From positions 151,277,592 to 151,341,591 of the forward strand of contig NC_134832.1 in NCBI RefSeq assembly GCF_004210375.1: a stretch of 64,000 nucleotides of DNA, given 5' to 3'. The translations under genes were made by a program, and so were the position numbers. Source of the DNA: Tachypleus tridentatus (lineage: Eukaryota > Arthropoda > Merostomata > Xiphosura > Limulidae). Positions 1 through 10,855 of the stretch are shown here, piece after piece; the first letter of the stretch is position 1; each line of letters starts with the position of its first letter. The notes under the pieces are model-generated. The model did no database searches. It saw nothing but the letters and a program-made list of their open reading frames with translations, and was not told the DNA's origin.

Positions 1-1140
1 AGTTCAATGCTTGTGAGGTTTTAGAGAGCTAGTCTTAAGGTATTTCTGTTTATGAATCATTGGCGTCAGGCATATTATACTGGGGAGATAAAAATAATTT
101 GGACGATAATACCCAAATAGACGGACGACCTTATTTCTCAGGTCATCCAAAGCCCTTACTATTAACACTGTTTTCCCTCGTTTTCAGTAACAACTTCCAG
201 TCACAGTAACAACAGTACATATCTGAGTGCAGCTGACTACTACAGTTGTTAAGAAGATGAGTGTGGTATTGGTCTCCCAACAATTTCAGATAGCCTTCTT
301 ACCCGAAAATCACAAGTATGGTGATCTAGTGACCTTGAGAGCCAAACACTTAGGAATCTCCTACCAATGATTCATTTACGTTTAGCACTGCATAATTGGA
401 TTTTTACAGCTTTGAAAACACTTTGTAGTGCTCCAGTTTAGATGAACACAGGTAACACTAGCCGCATGTGTTTAAAGCATTTACGTCTGACCGTAACTCT
501 TCATAAAATATAATCTATAATCTTCTAAAAGATGTAGGACTGATAATGACACTGTTGGTATACCCAACCCACGCGAGTCATCTTTGGATCATGACGAGGT
601 CTTTCATCGAATTCATGTGGATTGACCTCACCTCAGATAGCATAGTCAAACTAATAGTTATCCATTTAAACACGTGCAATGAATTCTGGGGTAACGTTGG
701 AAGTTTTTTTTTGACTCAACAAGAATCAGTTCCCGTTATTTTTAGTTTTGTATGGAAATAACTTTATTGTCTTAGGCACCATTTTGTTGGAGTCACCCAG
801 TCGATCTGGCAACTTGATGTGTTTTGGATAATCTTTCACACAGTTTGCTGGAGTCATCCAATAGATCTGGAAACTTGACCAATGCTACAGATTCTTGTCC
901 GGTATCTAGCGAAACTTGAAAGTCACGTTACACTGGTTACACATCCTGTCTCTAAATTTTTAAATACAATTAAGCTGGGCCTTGAGCTACATGGAAGTTG
1001 GTGAACATACTGGCTCCTATGTTTAATTCAATCATATGTAAAACTTTCACAAGAACTGGACGATGTTCAAGAAAAAGACTTCACTAGCACTGCAAGCAAT
1101 CTGACATATACGACAGCTTTGAAGCTTACATACAGAGAAC
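1..1140. other. Non-genic AT-rich stretch
   Basis: No gene, RNA or repeat recognised. The only open frame above 60 codons (546-761) has no family resemblance, no splice context and ordinary intergenic composition. Confidence 0.6.
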
Positions 1141-1141
1141 G

Positions 1142-1176
1142 TGACGTCAAAAGAGATATCACGTGGCACACGTGAT
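1142..1176. promoter_or_regulatory. CRE plus paired E-box cluster
   Basis: A perfect palindromic CRE, TGACGTCA, lies at 1142-1149. It is followed by two CACGTG E-boxes at 1160-1165 and 1169-1174. The E-boxes form a perfect inverted repeat with 8-bp arms (ATCACGTG / CACGTGAT) around a 3-bp centre (1158-1176). CREs bind CREB/ATF bZIP factors and CACGTG binds bHLH factors. No gene start is visible nearby, so function is unproven. Confidence 0.4.
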
Positions 1177-1240
1177 TCCAAACTCTGAAAAGATGTTTCT
1201 CATGATCTCCAGTGTATGCAAAGCAAACAGATCTGATTAC

Positions 1241-1468
1241 ACGTGTGTTAGGGTTAAAGAAGTATACACAATGGAATCACGTGTGTTAGGGTTAAAGAAG
1301 TATACACAATGGAATCACGTGTGTTACAGTTAAAAAAGTATACACAATGGAATTACGTGTGTTAGGGTTAAAGAAGTATACACAATGGAATCACGTGTAT
1401 TAGGGTTAAAGAAGTATACACAATGGAATCACGTGTGTTAGGGTTAAAGAAGTATACACAATGGAATC
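1241..1468. repeat. 38-bp minisatellite, 6 copies
   Basis: Six direct repeats start at 1241, 1279, 1317, 1355, 1393 and 1431, exactly 38 bp apart. Each begins acgtgtgtta and contains gggttaaagaagtatacac. Four of the first five unit junctions recreate CACGTG; the third unit has drifted (acagttaaaaaag) and is preceded by cacgtg, the fourth by tacgtg. The ttaggg inside the unit is incidental. Confidence 0.9.
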
Positions 1469-1637
1469 CATCGAGTAATTCTATACTTGCTCTTTTGGAT
1501 TGCTTTATGTAACATGTTTTCAATAACTATTTATCCTATCCAAGGTTCAAACTATGGATTATTATTCCTTCTAAAACTTTCCGTTGATTCAAAGGGGCTT
1601 TTGAAATATTTTCACTGCAACAAATATGGTTTAGATA

Positions 1638-1694
1638 CCTGCGATGGGTAGAGCAGTAATATTTCATTGCACAGTTGTGCACTTAACGACAAAG
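1638..1694 (+). mobile_element. SINE-C fragment (3' half)
   Basis: The stretch 'gatgggtagagcag...cattgcacagttgtgcacttaacgacaaa' matches the 3' half of the short SINE-C family seen complete near 26.4, 49.2 and 52.7 kb. The copy is diverged and truncated. Confidence 0.45.
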
Positions 1695-1770
1695 AATAAA
1701 AACTTTTGAAAATTAATAAAAATGTTGAGAATTTATAAGGAATTCCTTTTGTTAAGATTGTGGTTTCTCT

Positions 1771-2045
1771 GTTTGTTTTTAATTTTGCGCAAAGCTAAAC
1801 GAGCGCTATCTGCGCTAGCCGTTCCTAATTTAGTCGCGTAAGACTAGAGGGAAAACAGATAGTCATCACCACCCTCCGCCAACTCTTGAGCTACTATTTT
1901 ACTAACGAATAATTGAATTGACCGTCACATTATAACGTCCCCACAGTTGAAAAGAAAAGCATGTCTGGTGTGACAAAGAATCGAACCCATTACACTCAAA
2001 TTATGTTACAAGTTGAGCACCCTAACCACCTGACCATGCAGGGTC
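1771..2045 (-). mobile_element. SINE-A (tRNA-derived), diverged
   Basis: Read on the minus strand it has a tRNA-like head ending at 'gaccctgcatggtcagg', a degenerate B-box region, the body motif complementary to 'caccaccctccgccaactctt', and a tail at 1771-1795 (gtttgtttttaattttgcgc on plus). SINE-A copies are transcribed from an internal Pol III promoter and moved by a partner LINE. This copy is full length but many positions have drifted, and I see no target duplication. Confidence 0.85.
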
Positions 2046-2856
2046 CACTATTTATAATTATCAATATAATTGCCTGGCATATTTACAATGAAACTTATGA
2101 TGACGAAATAATTAACAAATAATCAATTTTTATACATGTGCATCAATCTATATTTTTCAATAATAGAAATTACAACGTCATATCCTACTACATAAACGCT
2201 ACTACACTTGCAGACGACAAGAATTACTCAACAAAATAATCACCCACCGAGGTTTTAAGGCTATCCAAAATAATGTATAACGTAAACGGAATACATTTCT
2301 TAAATAAACGTTAACATGTAATTCATTATCAACGTTGAGTCCTTGATATTTTGTTTTTTCACTAGTACATCTTCTGTCAAAAGATATTAGTTTAACTTTT
2401 GTTAACGTCTGATTAAGTAGATAGCCCACGGTTGATCAAACAGTGATCTGAACAAAGCACTGTCATCTGTCTCATCTTGATTTGTGGAACTGACTTCTTT
2501 TATCTCCGGTGGTGAAGTTCGTGGTCAGTTTTTCTAACGTGACAACCACCACATTCAGAGCAGGATGCTCTGCGGTGATTCAAAGCTATGATGTTTCTTG
2601 TATCACCAGAAAGCGGATATTTCTTTCATCTTTTCATGATACAAATGGAAAAATGTAACCAGAGGAAAATCATTCACAAGTTTAATAACCGTTTTCTTCA
2701 TCATATTTGAAATAAAATAAGATCTGAAAGCGAAAAATAGAATAATGCAGACAAACAGAATATTACATTAGAAACTAAACCAAACTGAAAGTAATGTGAG
2801 TAATAATGAAATAAATAAAGCGTAAAATAATTAGAAAAGAAACAAAATTTAAACGT

Positions 2857-3046
2857 AATTAATTAACATTAATTATTAATTAACATTAATTATTAATTAA
2901 CATCTTATTAATTAACATTAATTATTAATTAACATCATTCTTATTAATTAACTTATTAATTACATTTATTAATTAACATCTTATTAATTAACATATTATT
3001 AATTAACATTAATTATTAATTAACATCTTATTAATTAACATCTTAT
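2857..3046. repeat. TTAATTAAC-rich short tandem repeat
   Basis: Almost pure A/T tract built from alternating 'taattaacattaattat' and 'taattaacatcttat' blocks of about 15-17 bp. It contains many TTAATTAA palindromes. Copy number and phase are irregular. Confidence 0.8.
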
Positions 3047-3242
3047 ATTCTTTGTTTAATTCTCTTATCATTTTATCAAAATTTTCCTTATAAATATTTA
3101 ATCCATTAATCTCGTTTAAATATTCATGTATTGTTGTATTTTTGTTAAATTAAATCATGTTCTAATAACCTTGTCCAGATCGATATTCTAATCCAATCAG
3201 TTCGCTTATTTACCCCTACCTAGTTTTGTTTTCTTCACAAAT

Positions 3243-3516
3243 GCTTTTGAATTTCGCGCAAGGCTACTCAAGGACTATCTGCGCTAGCTGTCCCTAATTT
3301 AGCAGTGTAAGACTAGAAAGAAGGCAGCTAGTCATCACCACCCACCGCCAACACTCGGGCTACCCTTTTACCAACGAATCACTATTCGGATTGACCGTCA
3401 TATTATAATGCCCCCACGGCTGAAAGGGCGAGCATGTTTGGTGCGACGGGTATTCAAACCCGCGACGCTCAGATTACGAATCGAACGCCTTAACCCATCT
3501 GGCCATATCGAGTCTT
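3243..3516 (-). mobile_element. SINE-A with probable target duplication
   Basis: Full-length minus-strand SINE-A: tail 'gaatttcgcgcaaggctact' on plus, body 'caccacccaccgccaacact', then the complement of the B-box and of the tRNA head, ending near 'ggccatatcgag'. The 9-mer ttcacaaat flanks it at 3234-3242 and 3517-3525 and is the likely target-site duplication. Confidence 0.88.
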
Positions 3517-4302
3517 TTCACAAATTTAAAGACATGTAATTTGATCGACCTAATATGTTTCGTCAATCATATTTGTTGTTTTCAGAAATCGTTCAAACAT
3601 CCAAGTGAAAGATTCATCTAATATCGAACGATTAAAATGAATATTCAATGTTTCTCATAAGACGTACATTTTGTTGTCTTCTTTTAACGTAAATATAGGG
3701 TTTGTCGTGATTAAGTAACGACCAATCGAATATATACATATATATACAACCACTTAAAGTTTGAACCTCGTTACCAGAATGTTTTGATAAATATTCTAAT
3801 CAGATATGCTGGTTAACACTATACATCGTCTTTAAACCACTGATTCATTAATTATTCATTAAAATTCTAACATGTTATTGGCTCAATTCACCTGAGTTCA
3901 TTATTATTATCAGAAATCTAATAATTTAAGTCATTTTAATACTTTGTAAAGTTAACTAACTGTACAATGAACACTAGCTATTATTATCCAGACAACCATT
4001 TATTTTAATCAATAACTGTATCGCTATTTTGAAGTGACTTCACACGTCAAATCCACATATATTTTCATCTCTGGATATTTGTTTTATTAAATAATGTTTT
4101 TCAAACTTTATCTTCTGATTTTTATATTTCAATTCATTGAATCAGTTGTTTTCTTCCGTTTCTTAATACAGAATTAAGAGAATTATTTCCAGACTGGATT
4201 TTTAAAATAATTACAAATTAAATTAATTTACAAGTCCTATTTTTAAACTTTTGTTTTAATTTTATTTATAAATGGTCTCTCTCAAAATCTGTTCAATAGG
4301 GT

Positions 4303-4392
4303 TGATTTGTACAAGCACAAAGCTACACAACGAGCTCTGTGTGTTGTGCCCAACCATGGCTATCGAAATCCTGATTTGAGCGTTAAGAGTTA
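4303..4392 (-). mobile_element. SINE-C, partial
   Basis: Plus-strand 'caaagctacacaacgagctc', 'tgtgcccaaccatggctatcg' and 'gagcgttaagag' are the complement of the SINE-C body (agctttgtg...cccattgtgtag...cgatacccgtggtgggca). Diverged, with the tRNA-like head missing. Confidence 0.6.
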
Positions 4393-4483
4393 TTTATCAT
4401 TAAATCACTCAGAGGACAAAGTATTAGAGTTAGACCACACGGGTCACGAGGTTTGTTGTTAATCAACTCTCTCTAACCCCCAC

Positions 4484-4588
4484 AGGTGGCTCAACGAGTA
4501 TATAACGCTAACATCTGCTGTTAGATTCCTACATGTGGTACAATACAAATACTCCATTGTGCAATTAGCGATTAAAGCAAACAAAGCA
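4484..4588 (+). mobile_element. SINE-C, diverged, inverted relative to its neighbour
   Basis: 'ggtggctcaacgagtat...ataacgctaa...ctccattgtgcaattagcg' follows the order of SINE-C (gtggcacagcggtat, ataacgctag, cccattgtgtagctttgtg). Together with the minus copy at 4303 it makes a loose inverted pair. Old copy. Confidence 0.5.
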
Positions 4589-4821
4589 ACATATATCAAT
4601 ATATCAACACGTATCAGTATATATTATTTATACGTGTTTCGTGTATCTTTTCGCCAGCTTACTTTATCTTTGTATAAAATTTTTATGTAAACTATTTGTT
4701 AAGCTTTTGACTAAAACTGTTAATATTTGTTTCTTCAGTTTTGAAAAAACCTTTAAAAACACACATGTTAATGTTATCGTTAACTGTGTCATGCATTATT
4801 ACATACAGTACCATACTTAAG

Positions 4822-5096
4822 GGCCCAGCATGGCCAGGTGGTTAAGGCATTCAACTCGTAATCCGAGGGTTGCGGGTTTGAATCCACGCCCCACCAAACA
4901 TGCTCACCATTCAGTCTCGGGGTCGTTATAATTTGACGGTCAATCCCACTATTCGTTGGTAAAAGAGTAGCCCAAGAGTTGGCGGTGGGTGGTGATGACT
5001 AGCTGCCTTTCCTCTAGTCTTACACTGTTAAATTAGGGACAGACAGCGCAGATAGTCCTCGGGTAGCTTTGCACGAAATTCAAAACAACCAAGTCT
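4822..5096 (+). mobile_element. SINE-A, full length, with target duplication
   Basis: The tRNA-like head starts 'ggcccagcatggccaggtgg', with the A box there and a B box in 'gggtttgaatcc'. The body has 'ggcggtgggtggtgatgact' and the tail is 'cacgaaattcaaaacaacc'. The flanks repeat 'atacttaag' at 4813-4821 and 5097-5105, the target-site duplication expected of LINE-driven insertion. One of the better preserved copies. Confidence 0.92.
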
Positions 5097-5320
5097 ATAC
5101 TTAAGTGTATTGCGTTCAACTGTTTAATAGAAGCAGAGAATCTAATCTCTGTTGATAAAAGTTATCAGATCTTTAATACGAGCTTCCAGAGTTTCCACTG
5201 TGCTGACATAGGTTTACTTTATGAGCAAACTAACTAAATTACTCATTCTCATGCGGTGTTTCACAAGTGCATTAAAAGTTTTCACAGAGACAATGAAGAG
5301 TTTCGATTTATTTTTTTGAA

Positions 5321-5402
5321 CTGGGTCTACTTGAAATGAAACTAGTTCTCAATAGCCCAGCACAGACAGCTCATTGTGTAGTTTTGCACTTAACAACAAA
5401 CC
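5321..5402 (+). mobile_element. SINE-C 3' fragment
   Basis: 'caatagcccagcacagacagctcattgtgtagttttgcacttaacaacaaac' matches the 3' portion of SINE-C. The head is not recognisable. Confidence 0.55.
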
Positions 5403-5409
5403 AACAATA

Positions 5410-6424
5410 TAAGGATAAATAAGTGGAATTTCTCTACCACCTTAGTTTTGGTTTCTGTGTACGTTTAGTTATTGATTTCTATATGTATGAACTATGTAAA
5501 TCCGTCGTTTTGTTGTTGTTTTTCGTTAGAGAAAGTTTAGATGAAGTGTGAAAAAGAAAGGATGTGTTTGAGGTCTTCTTGAAGCTCGTTTAAAAACTTT
5601 CAGTAAACTAATGATTCTATTGTTTAATTCATTGTTTTTATTGTTCTTGTCCGATGTTCAGCTGGACGTTTCTCATTTTCTATAATTAACTTTCACCGAC
5701 GTCTACTTCCCTATAACTTTATATTTAACTGTTGTATCAACAGCTAAACCAGACTGTAATTATGGCTAATTTGTTCTATTGAAATCTTCAAATTTCTCCC
5801 ACCACATTTTATTACCTTCTAAGGATATTCTTAACTACTAAATCTTATTAGAATTCTGAGTTTTTTAACTTAATATAATTATATTTACAACTTACAACAG
5901 CTTAAGGCCTAATTGGATTCAAGTACGAATTAAATATGTTCCTATTATAATTAACCGGTTTCCTTTTTCCTTCTTTATCATGTCCAAGGCTTACGGGAGA
6001 GAAGTATTATAACAAAAAAGGGGTGTTTTACTTTGGAATTTTTTTTCACCCCTCTTAGTTTTTCCCTCAGTTAAAACTGAGACGACGAGCAATGGAAATA
6101 AGATTAGTAGAAATCTATTGAGTTGAATGACAGGACTAGATGAAAATACAGGTCTGATCCAATCAAACCAAAATCCGGTAGTCACAAACAATCTATCTTA
6201 CATAAAGCCCGTCTAGGTGTCACTTCTGAGCTATCCAGCTGTTTCTTTTTTACATGAGTCATGACGTTACTGTAATAGAAGTAAGAGAAATATCCAATCC
6301 AAATCAATAATTATTAATTGACACTTTAGTATTTTCAATATAAAGAAAATTTCACTAATTCATTAAAAATATATAATCTAAGTTTCTTTATCTCAGTTCA
6401 CTAAACATATCAAACACTTCGTTT
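5410..6424. other. Non-genic stretch
   Basis: AT-rich sequence with no recognised gene or repeat. The 66-codon minus frame at 5991-6191 contains no domain I know. Confidence 0.6.
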
Positions 6425-7916
6425 CGTTACATTTCGCGCTAGTTTCACTCGCCGTCCCTAATTTAAAAAAAAAATAGATTGGAGGGAAGACTAGTAATCA
6501 ACAGCACCCACTGCCAACTCTTCAACTAAGAAGTAATAGATTGGAGGGAAAACTAGTAATCAACAGCACCCACTGCCAACTCTTCAACTAAGAAGTAATA
6601 GATTGGAGAGAAGACTAGTAATCAACAGCACCCACTGCCAACTCTTCAACTAAGAAGTAATAGATTGGAGAGAAGACTAGTAATCAACAGCACCCACTGC
6701 CAACTCTTCAACTAAGAAGTAATAGATTGGAGAGAAGACTAGTTATCAACAGCACCCACTGCCAACTCTTCAACTAAGAAGTAATAGATTGGAGGGAAGA
6801 CTAGTAATCAACAGCACCCACTGCCAACTCTTCAACTAAGAACTAATAGATTGGAAGGAAGACTAGTAATCAACAGCACCCACTGCCAACTCTTCAACTA
6901 AGAACTAACAGATTGGAGGGAAGACTAGTAATCAACAGCACCCACTGCCAACTCTTCAACTAAGAAGTAATAGATTGGAGGGAAGACTAGTAATCAACAG
7001 CACCCACTGCCAACTCTTCAACTAAGAAGTAATAGATTGGAGAGAAGACTAGTAATCAACACCATCCACTGCCAACTCTTCAACTAAGAACGAATAGATT
7101 GGAGGGAAAACTAGTAATCAACAGCACCCATTGCCAACTCTTCAACTAAGAACTAACAGATTGGAAGGAAGACTAGTAATCAACAGCACCCACTGCCAAC
7201 TCTTCAACTAAGAACGAATAGATTGGAGGGAAAACTAGTAATCAACAGCACCCACTGCCAACTCTTCAACTAAGAAGTAATAGATTGGAGGGAAGACTAG
7301 TAATCAACAGCACCCACTGCCAACTCTTCAACTAAGAAGTAATAGAGTGGAGGGAAGACTAGTTACCAACAGCACCCACTGCCAACTCTTCAACTAAGAA
7401 GTAATAGATTGGAGAGAAGACTAGTAATCAACACCATCCACTGCCAACTCTTCAACTAAGAACGAATAGATTGGAGGAAAAACTAGTAATCAACAGCACC
7501 CATTGCCAACTCTTCAACTAAGAACTAATAGATTGGAAGGAAGACTAGTAATCAACAGCACCCACTGCCAACTCTTCAACTAAGAACTAATAGATTGGAA
7601 GGAAGACTAGTAATCAACAGCACCCACTGCCAACTCTTCAACTAAGAACTAACAGATTGGAGGGAAGACTAGTTATCAACACCATCCACTGCCAACTCTT
7701 CAACTAAGAACGAATAGAAGAACTAGTAATAGAGTAATAGATTAGAGAGAAGACTAGTAATCTACAGCACCCACTGCCAACTCTTCAACTAAGAAGTAAT
7801 AGATTAGAGAGAAGACTAGTAATCAACAGTACCCACTGCCAACTCTTCAACTAAGAACTAACAGATTGGAGGGAAGACTAGTAATCAACACCATTCACTG
7901 CCAACTCTTCAACTAA
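6425..7916. repeat. 62-bp minisatellite derived from SINE-A body, ~23 copies
   Basis: Units start at 6481, 6543, 6605 and so on, 62 bp apart. Each reads 'ggagggaagactagtaat' - 'caacagcacccactgccaac' - 'tcttcaactaagaagtaata'. This is the minus-strand SINE-A body ('gagggaaggcagctagtcat', 'caccacccaccgccaactct', 'tgggctactctt') with substitutions. The array is preceded at 6425-6462 by a SINE-A 3' end ('tttcgcgctag...ccgtccctaattta'), so the unit sits in its proper place inside a decayed SINE. One truncated or rearranged unit lies near 7715-7745, and variants (agtaat/actaac/acgaat) recur in blocks. Confidence 0.9.
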
Positions 7917-7920
7917 GAAG

Positions 7921-8010
7921 GCTTCATCTCTGGAGGCACCTTTCTTCCAACTTGGGAATGTATAGAACCAGCTTTCTGCTTCATCTCTGGAGGCACCTTC
8001 CTTCCAACTT
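7921..8010. repeat. Two-copy direct repeat, offset 57 bp
   Basis: 'gcttcatctctggaggcacc' occurs at 7921 and 7978, each followed by tt(t/c)cttccaactt. It directly abuts the 62-bp array. Confidence 0.85.
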
Positions 8011-8013
8011 CCT

Positions 8014-10069
8014 TTAGTTATTGAACTCATTATTTTAACAGTTGCTGACTGAGTATTCTCATCTGAAATTTGTACTTTAATGTCTAACTGCTTTTTGATG
8101 TTTCGGTAGCTTTCAGTGTGGTTTGGTTTCAGGATTCAACATAAATATATTGTCTTTTCGTTTTATCATCATCTGAAGATTCATAACCTTCCCGATTGTA
8201 ACATCTCTGTTGTCTGCAATTAGTTTTTTCACCTATCATCCTAGATACGTTTCTCAGCAGCTCCTAACAACATGTCCTTCGTTCTATTAAGTTCCTCTGA
8301 AACACCTGCTGTTCTTTGGTCGATTCTTCTATTTTGAGTAAACAGTCATCTAATTTATACTTTGAGGTTTACCATCAAAATTAGTTTCTGTTTCAAAATT
8401 GTTTGATCTGTCAACACCATAATTGCTGAACGGTGTGTTTAAACGTTTAGCTGCTACTTTAATTGATTTAAACTCTGTTACCAACTGGATAACTTACATT
8501 AAAGATGTGTGCCCACTTTACTTCAGTGTAGCTCACACATCTTCATTCACTTTAACATTGGTTGTGCCAATAAAACCATCATTTTACATAAAACGTCTGA
8601 ATAAGATAGCATAACTCTTCACCAAGTTCATCTTAGGTCTTGTTGTTTTCTCTGTATTTTTTTTGTTATATAGAGGTTTTTTTGGCGAAATACTCCATAT
8701 ATGTGTGATAAGTCGACCACTAATGCCTAATCATTATTACGGTTCTCAGACAATAGCTTAATCTTATTAAATTAAATAATTAAATTAAATAGCTTGATGT
8801 TTATCAAATCTGAAATTATTTCACTCTGTGCTTGATATTTCTTACGTCAGTTTACGACTTTTTCTATTGTTTGGTGGGCTCTTTCTTTGTTAAAGAAAAT
8901 AATAAATAGTTTACGTTTACCTACAGGCTTAACTTTATAAATAAACTACATCTAACACAAACTTCATTTGCTAATATTGTACCTGTACCTTAATTTCAAC
9001 ATAAATTCAATGTATAATGCACTGAATTAATTAACTGGTTGACGAAAACAAAATTACTAAATCAGTCACTTATTGTTGACTAATTGACCTAACGATGACT
9101 TGATGCAGCTCAATAATTTACTCTAATGACCTTAACAACTAACTCTAGCCTAATGCACTGTATTTATATGGCTCAAGTTGTTTCCTTAACGTTATAAAAA
9201 ATATATAAGCATCAGAATCCCGCCCAGCACTTAACGTTCAACTTTCTACCGCTAAACTGTAATAAACATTCCTATAAAAGCATAGATTGTATTATAGAGT
9301 CTGCAATAAAACTTGGTTTTCAATGCAAATAAATCAATATTTTCAAATGTTTCTACAATCAAAGAATAATTTTTGATATGTAATAAAGCAGCAACCAATT
9401 ATTTTCCTGTTATTAGCTGTATTAATTTTAAATAAAAATAAATTGTTATAATTCTCGTGTAGAATTTATTATATAACGATAATTACACTTACTAGATAAT
9501 TTTTTGTAATAACAATAGTCAAAGACTACATATAGCTTCTGCTGTTGTTATCTTATAACTAAGTTACACAATGTTCACCGCGAGAAATCGAAGTCTGCCT
9601 TTTAACTTTGCAAGCCTATAAACTAACGGTGACCCAGCAGGGGTCTCTACACATAATTAAGCCAATCACATAAATAAGCATTTTTTTCCTGTTATCCTCA
9701 GTTCTGGTTTTCTACAGACAAATGTGTTAAGTACTCACATCAACTCCTGGCTATTTTGATCACTGAAACACATTCTGTATTTAACCGTTCCTTATTTTGG
9801 CCTGGCTCGACGTCAAAATCAACAATTAACTTTTCCAAAAACAGAGTCGGTAGTTTTCAATATGACTAAATTTAGAACATGTTTTCTTCAGCAGAAATTA
9901 CGTAGATTTGATAGTGAAGTTTCTAAGAGTATGGAGTATTGTAGATCACCCACAAAAAAAAAAACAATTTATTTTGTATGATTATATTACATAAGAATGT
10001 AATTAAATTAATGACTAGAAATAAGAACGTTTGAGAAAGTTGTTGATTTCATACATCCAGTAAAAACAA
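8014..10069. other. Non-genic stretch
   Basis: Two kilobases with no recognised gene, RNA or clear repeat. Composition is strongly AT-rich and the open frames are short and featureless. Confidence 0.55.
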
Positions 10070-10074
10070 TATTA

Positions 10075-10560
10075 TTCAAGAACTGCTAATAAAGCTTCTT
10101 GTGATGAGACACTCGGGGTGGATTCCTATATGTGGTAAGGAGACCTCCAACAAAAGGTTCTGTATTTTCAGTTTACCTCCTATAGCATTTAAATATCCGT
10201 CGGTTTGTTTACCTTGAGGGGCAACCAGTAAAGGGGAGAAGAGGATCCTGGTGGTTGATGGTTCCAAACACGCCACTTTGGCTTTAAATCCCTGAAGATG
10301 GGCGTCCTTGGAGTGCCACTTAGGGTCAATCGACTGGTCCTCTTGGGCTAGGGTCAACCGAGTACCAATGTTGGACGTTCTCAACAAGTGGTTGGGACAT
10401 TGTGTCTGATGCTGGTGTTTGAGTATAGTGCTCACAAAACTCTGTCGTTGCTAAAATGTCCTTATTTTACATTGTAACCATAGGACTTTATGGTGAGTGG
10501 GGTCAGTGTACACTGAATCTTTTTTCTTTTATTATGAATCGCCCAATCCAAATAAAACTA
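10075..10560 (+). other. LINE copy 1 5' UTR
   Basis: Homologous to the minus strand of 47,830-47,330. Shared blocks include 'ggagacctccaacaaaaggt' versus 'ggggacctcccagagacggt', 'ctggtcctcttgggctaggg' versus 'ctagtcctcttgggataggg', and a later 'ggtgagtggggtcagtgtac' versus 'ggtgggtggggacagtgggc'. In this family the region should carry the internal Pol II promoter. An antisense open frame of 119 codons (10,435-10,076) crosses it but is not counted as a gene. Confidence 0.7.
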
Positions 10561-10855
10561 AGTTAATAAATTCGACAGATCGTTGGTAAACAATCACGTC
10601 TGAACATCAGTCTTCCCATTCTTCTATACGTGTACCTCATTTTCTCATACTACACTCTTTATCAGACAAATATGATACAGAGGAAATGTCCATTCTAATC
10701 TGGATGGCATTAAAACTTCTACTCATTCCTATAATCCTGTGTGTCTTCTTTTACAGGAGAAAATTATGAAAACTGTCGATACAGCCAACTTTCGGCAGCT
10801 TCTTTCTATCAGAATGACAGATTGTGTGTGCTGATCAAGTGCATGGAGGGTCAGC

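Noticed and set aside
1241..1468. Telomeric TTAGGG repeats
   Set aside because: ttaggg occurs only once per 38-bp unit; arthropod telomeres are usually TTAGG and the array is not telomere-like.
4822..4895. tRNA genes at the SINE heads (also 17.8, 19.4, 36.0 and 42.8 kb)
   Set aside because: A and B boxes are present, but each head continues into a SINE body and the cloverleaf is incomplete.
10076..10435. 119-codon minus-strand open frame
   Set aside because: Antisense to the LINE 5' UTR; the same segment occurs upstream of LINE copy 2 without an open frame.
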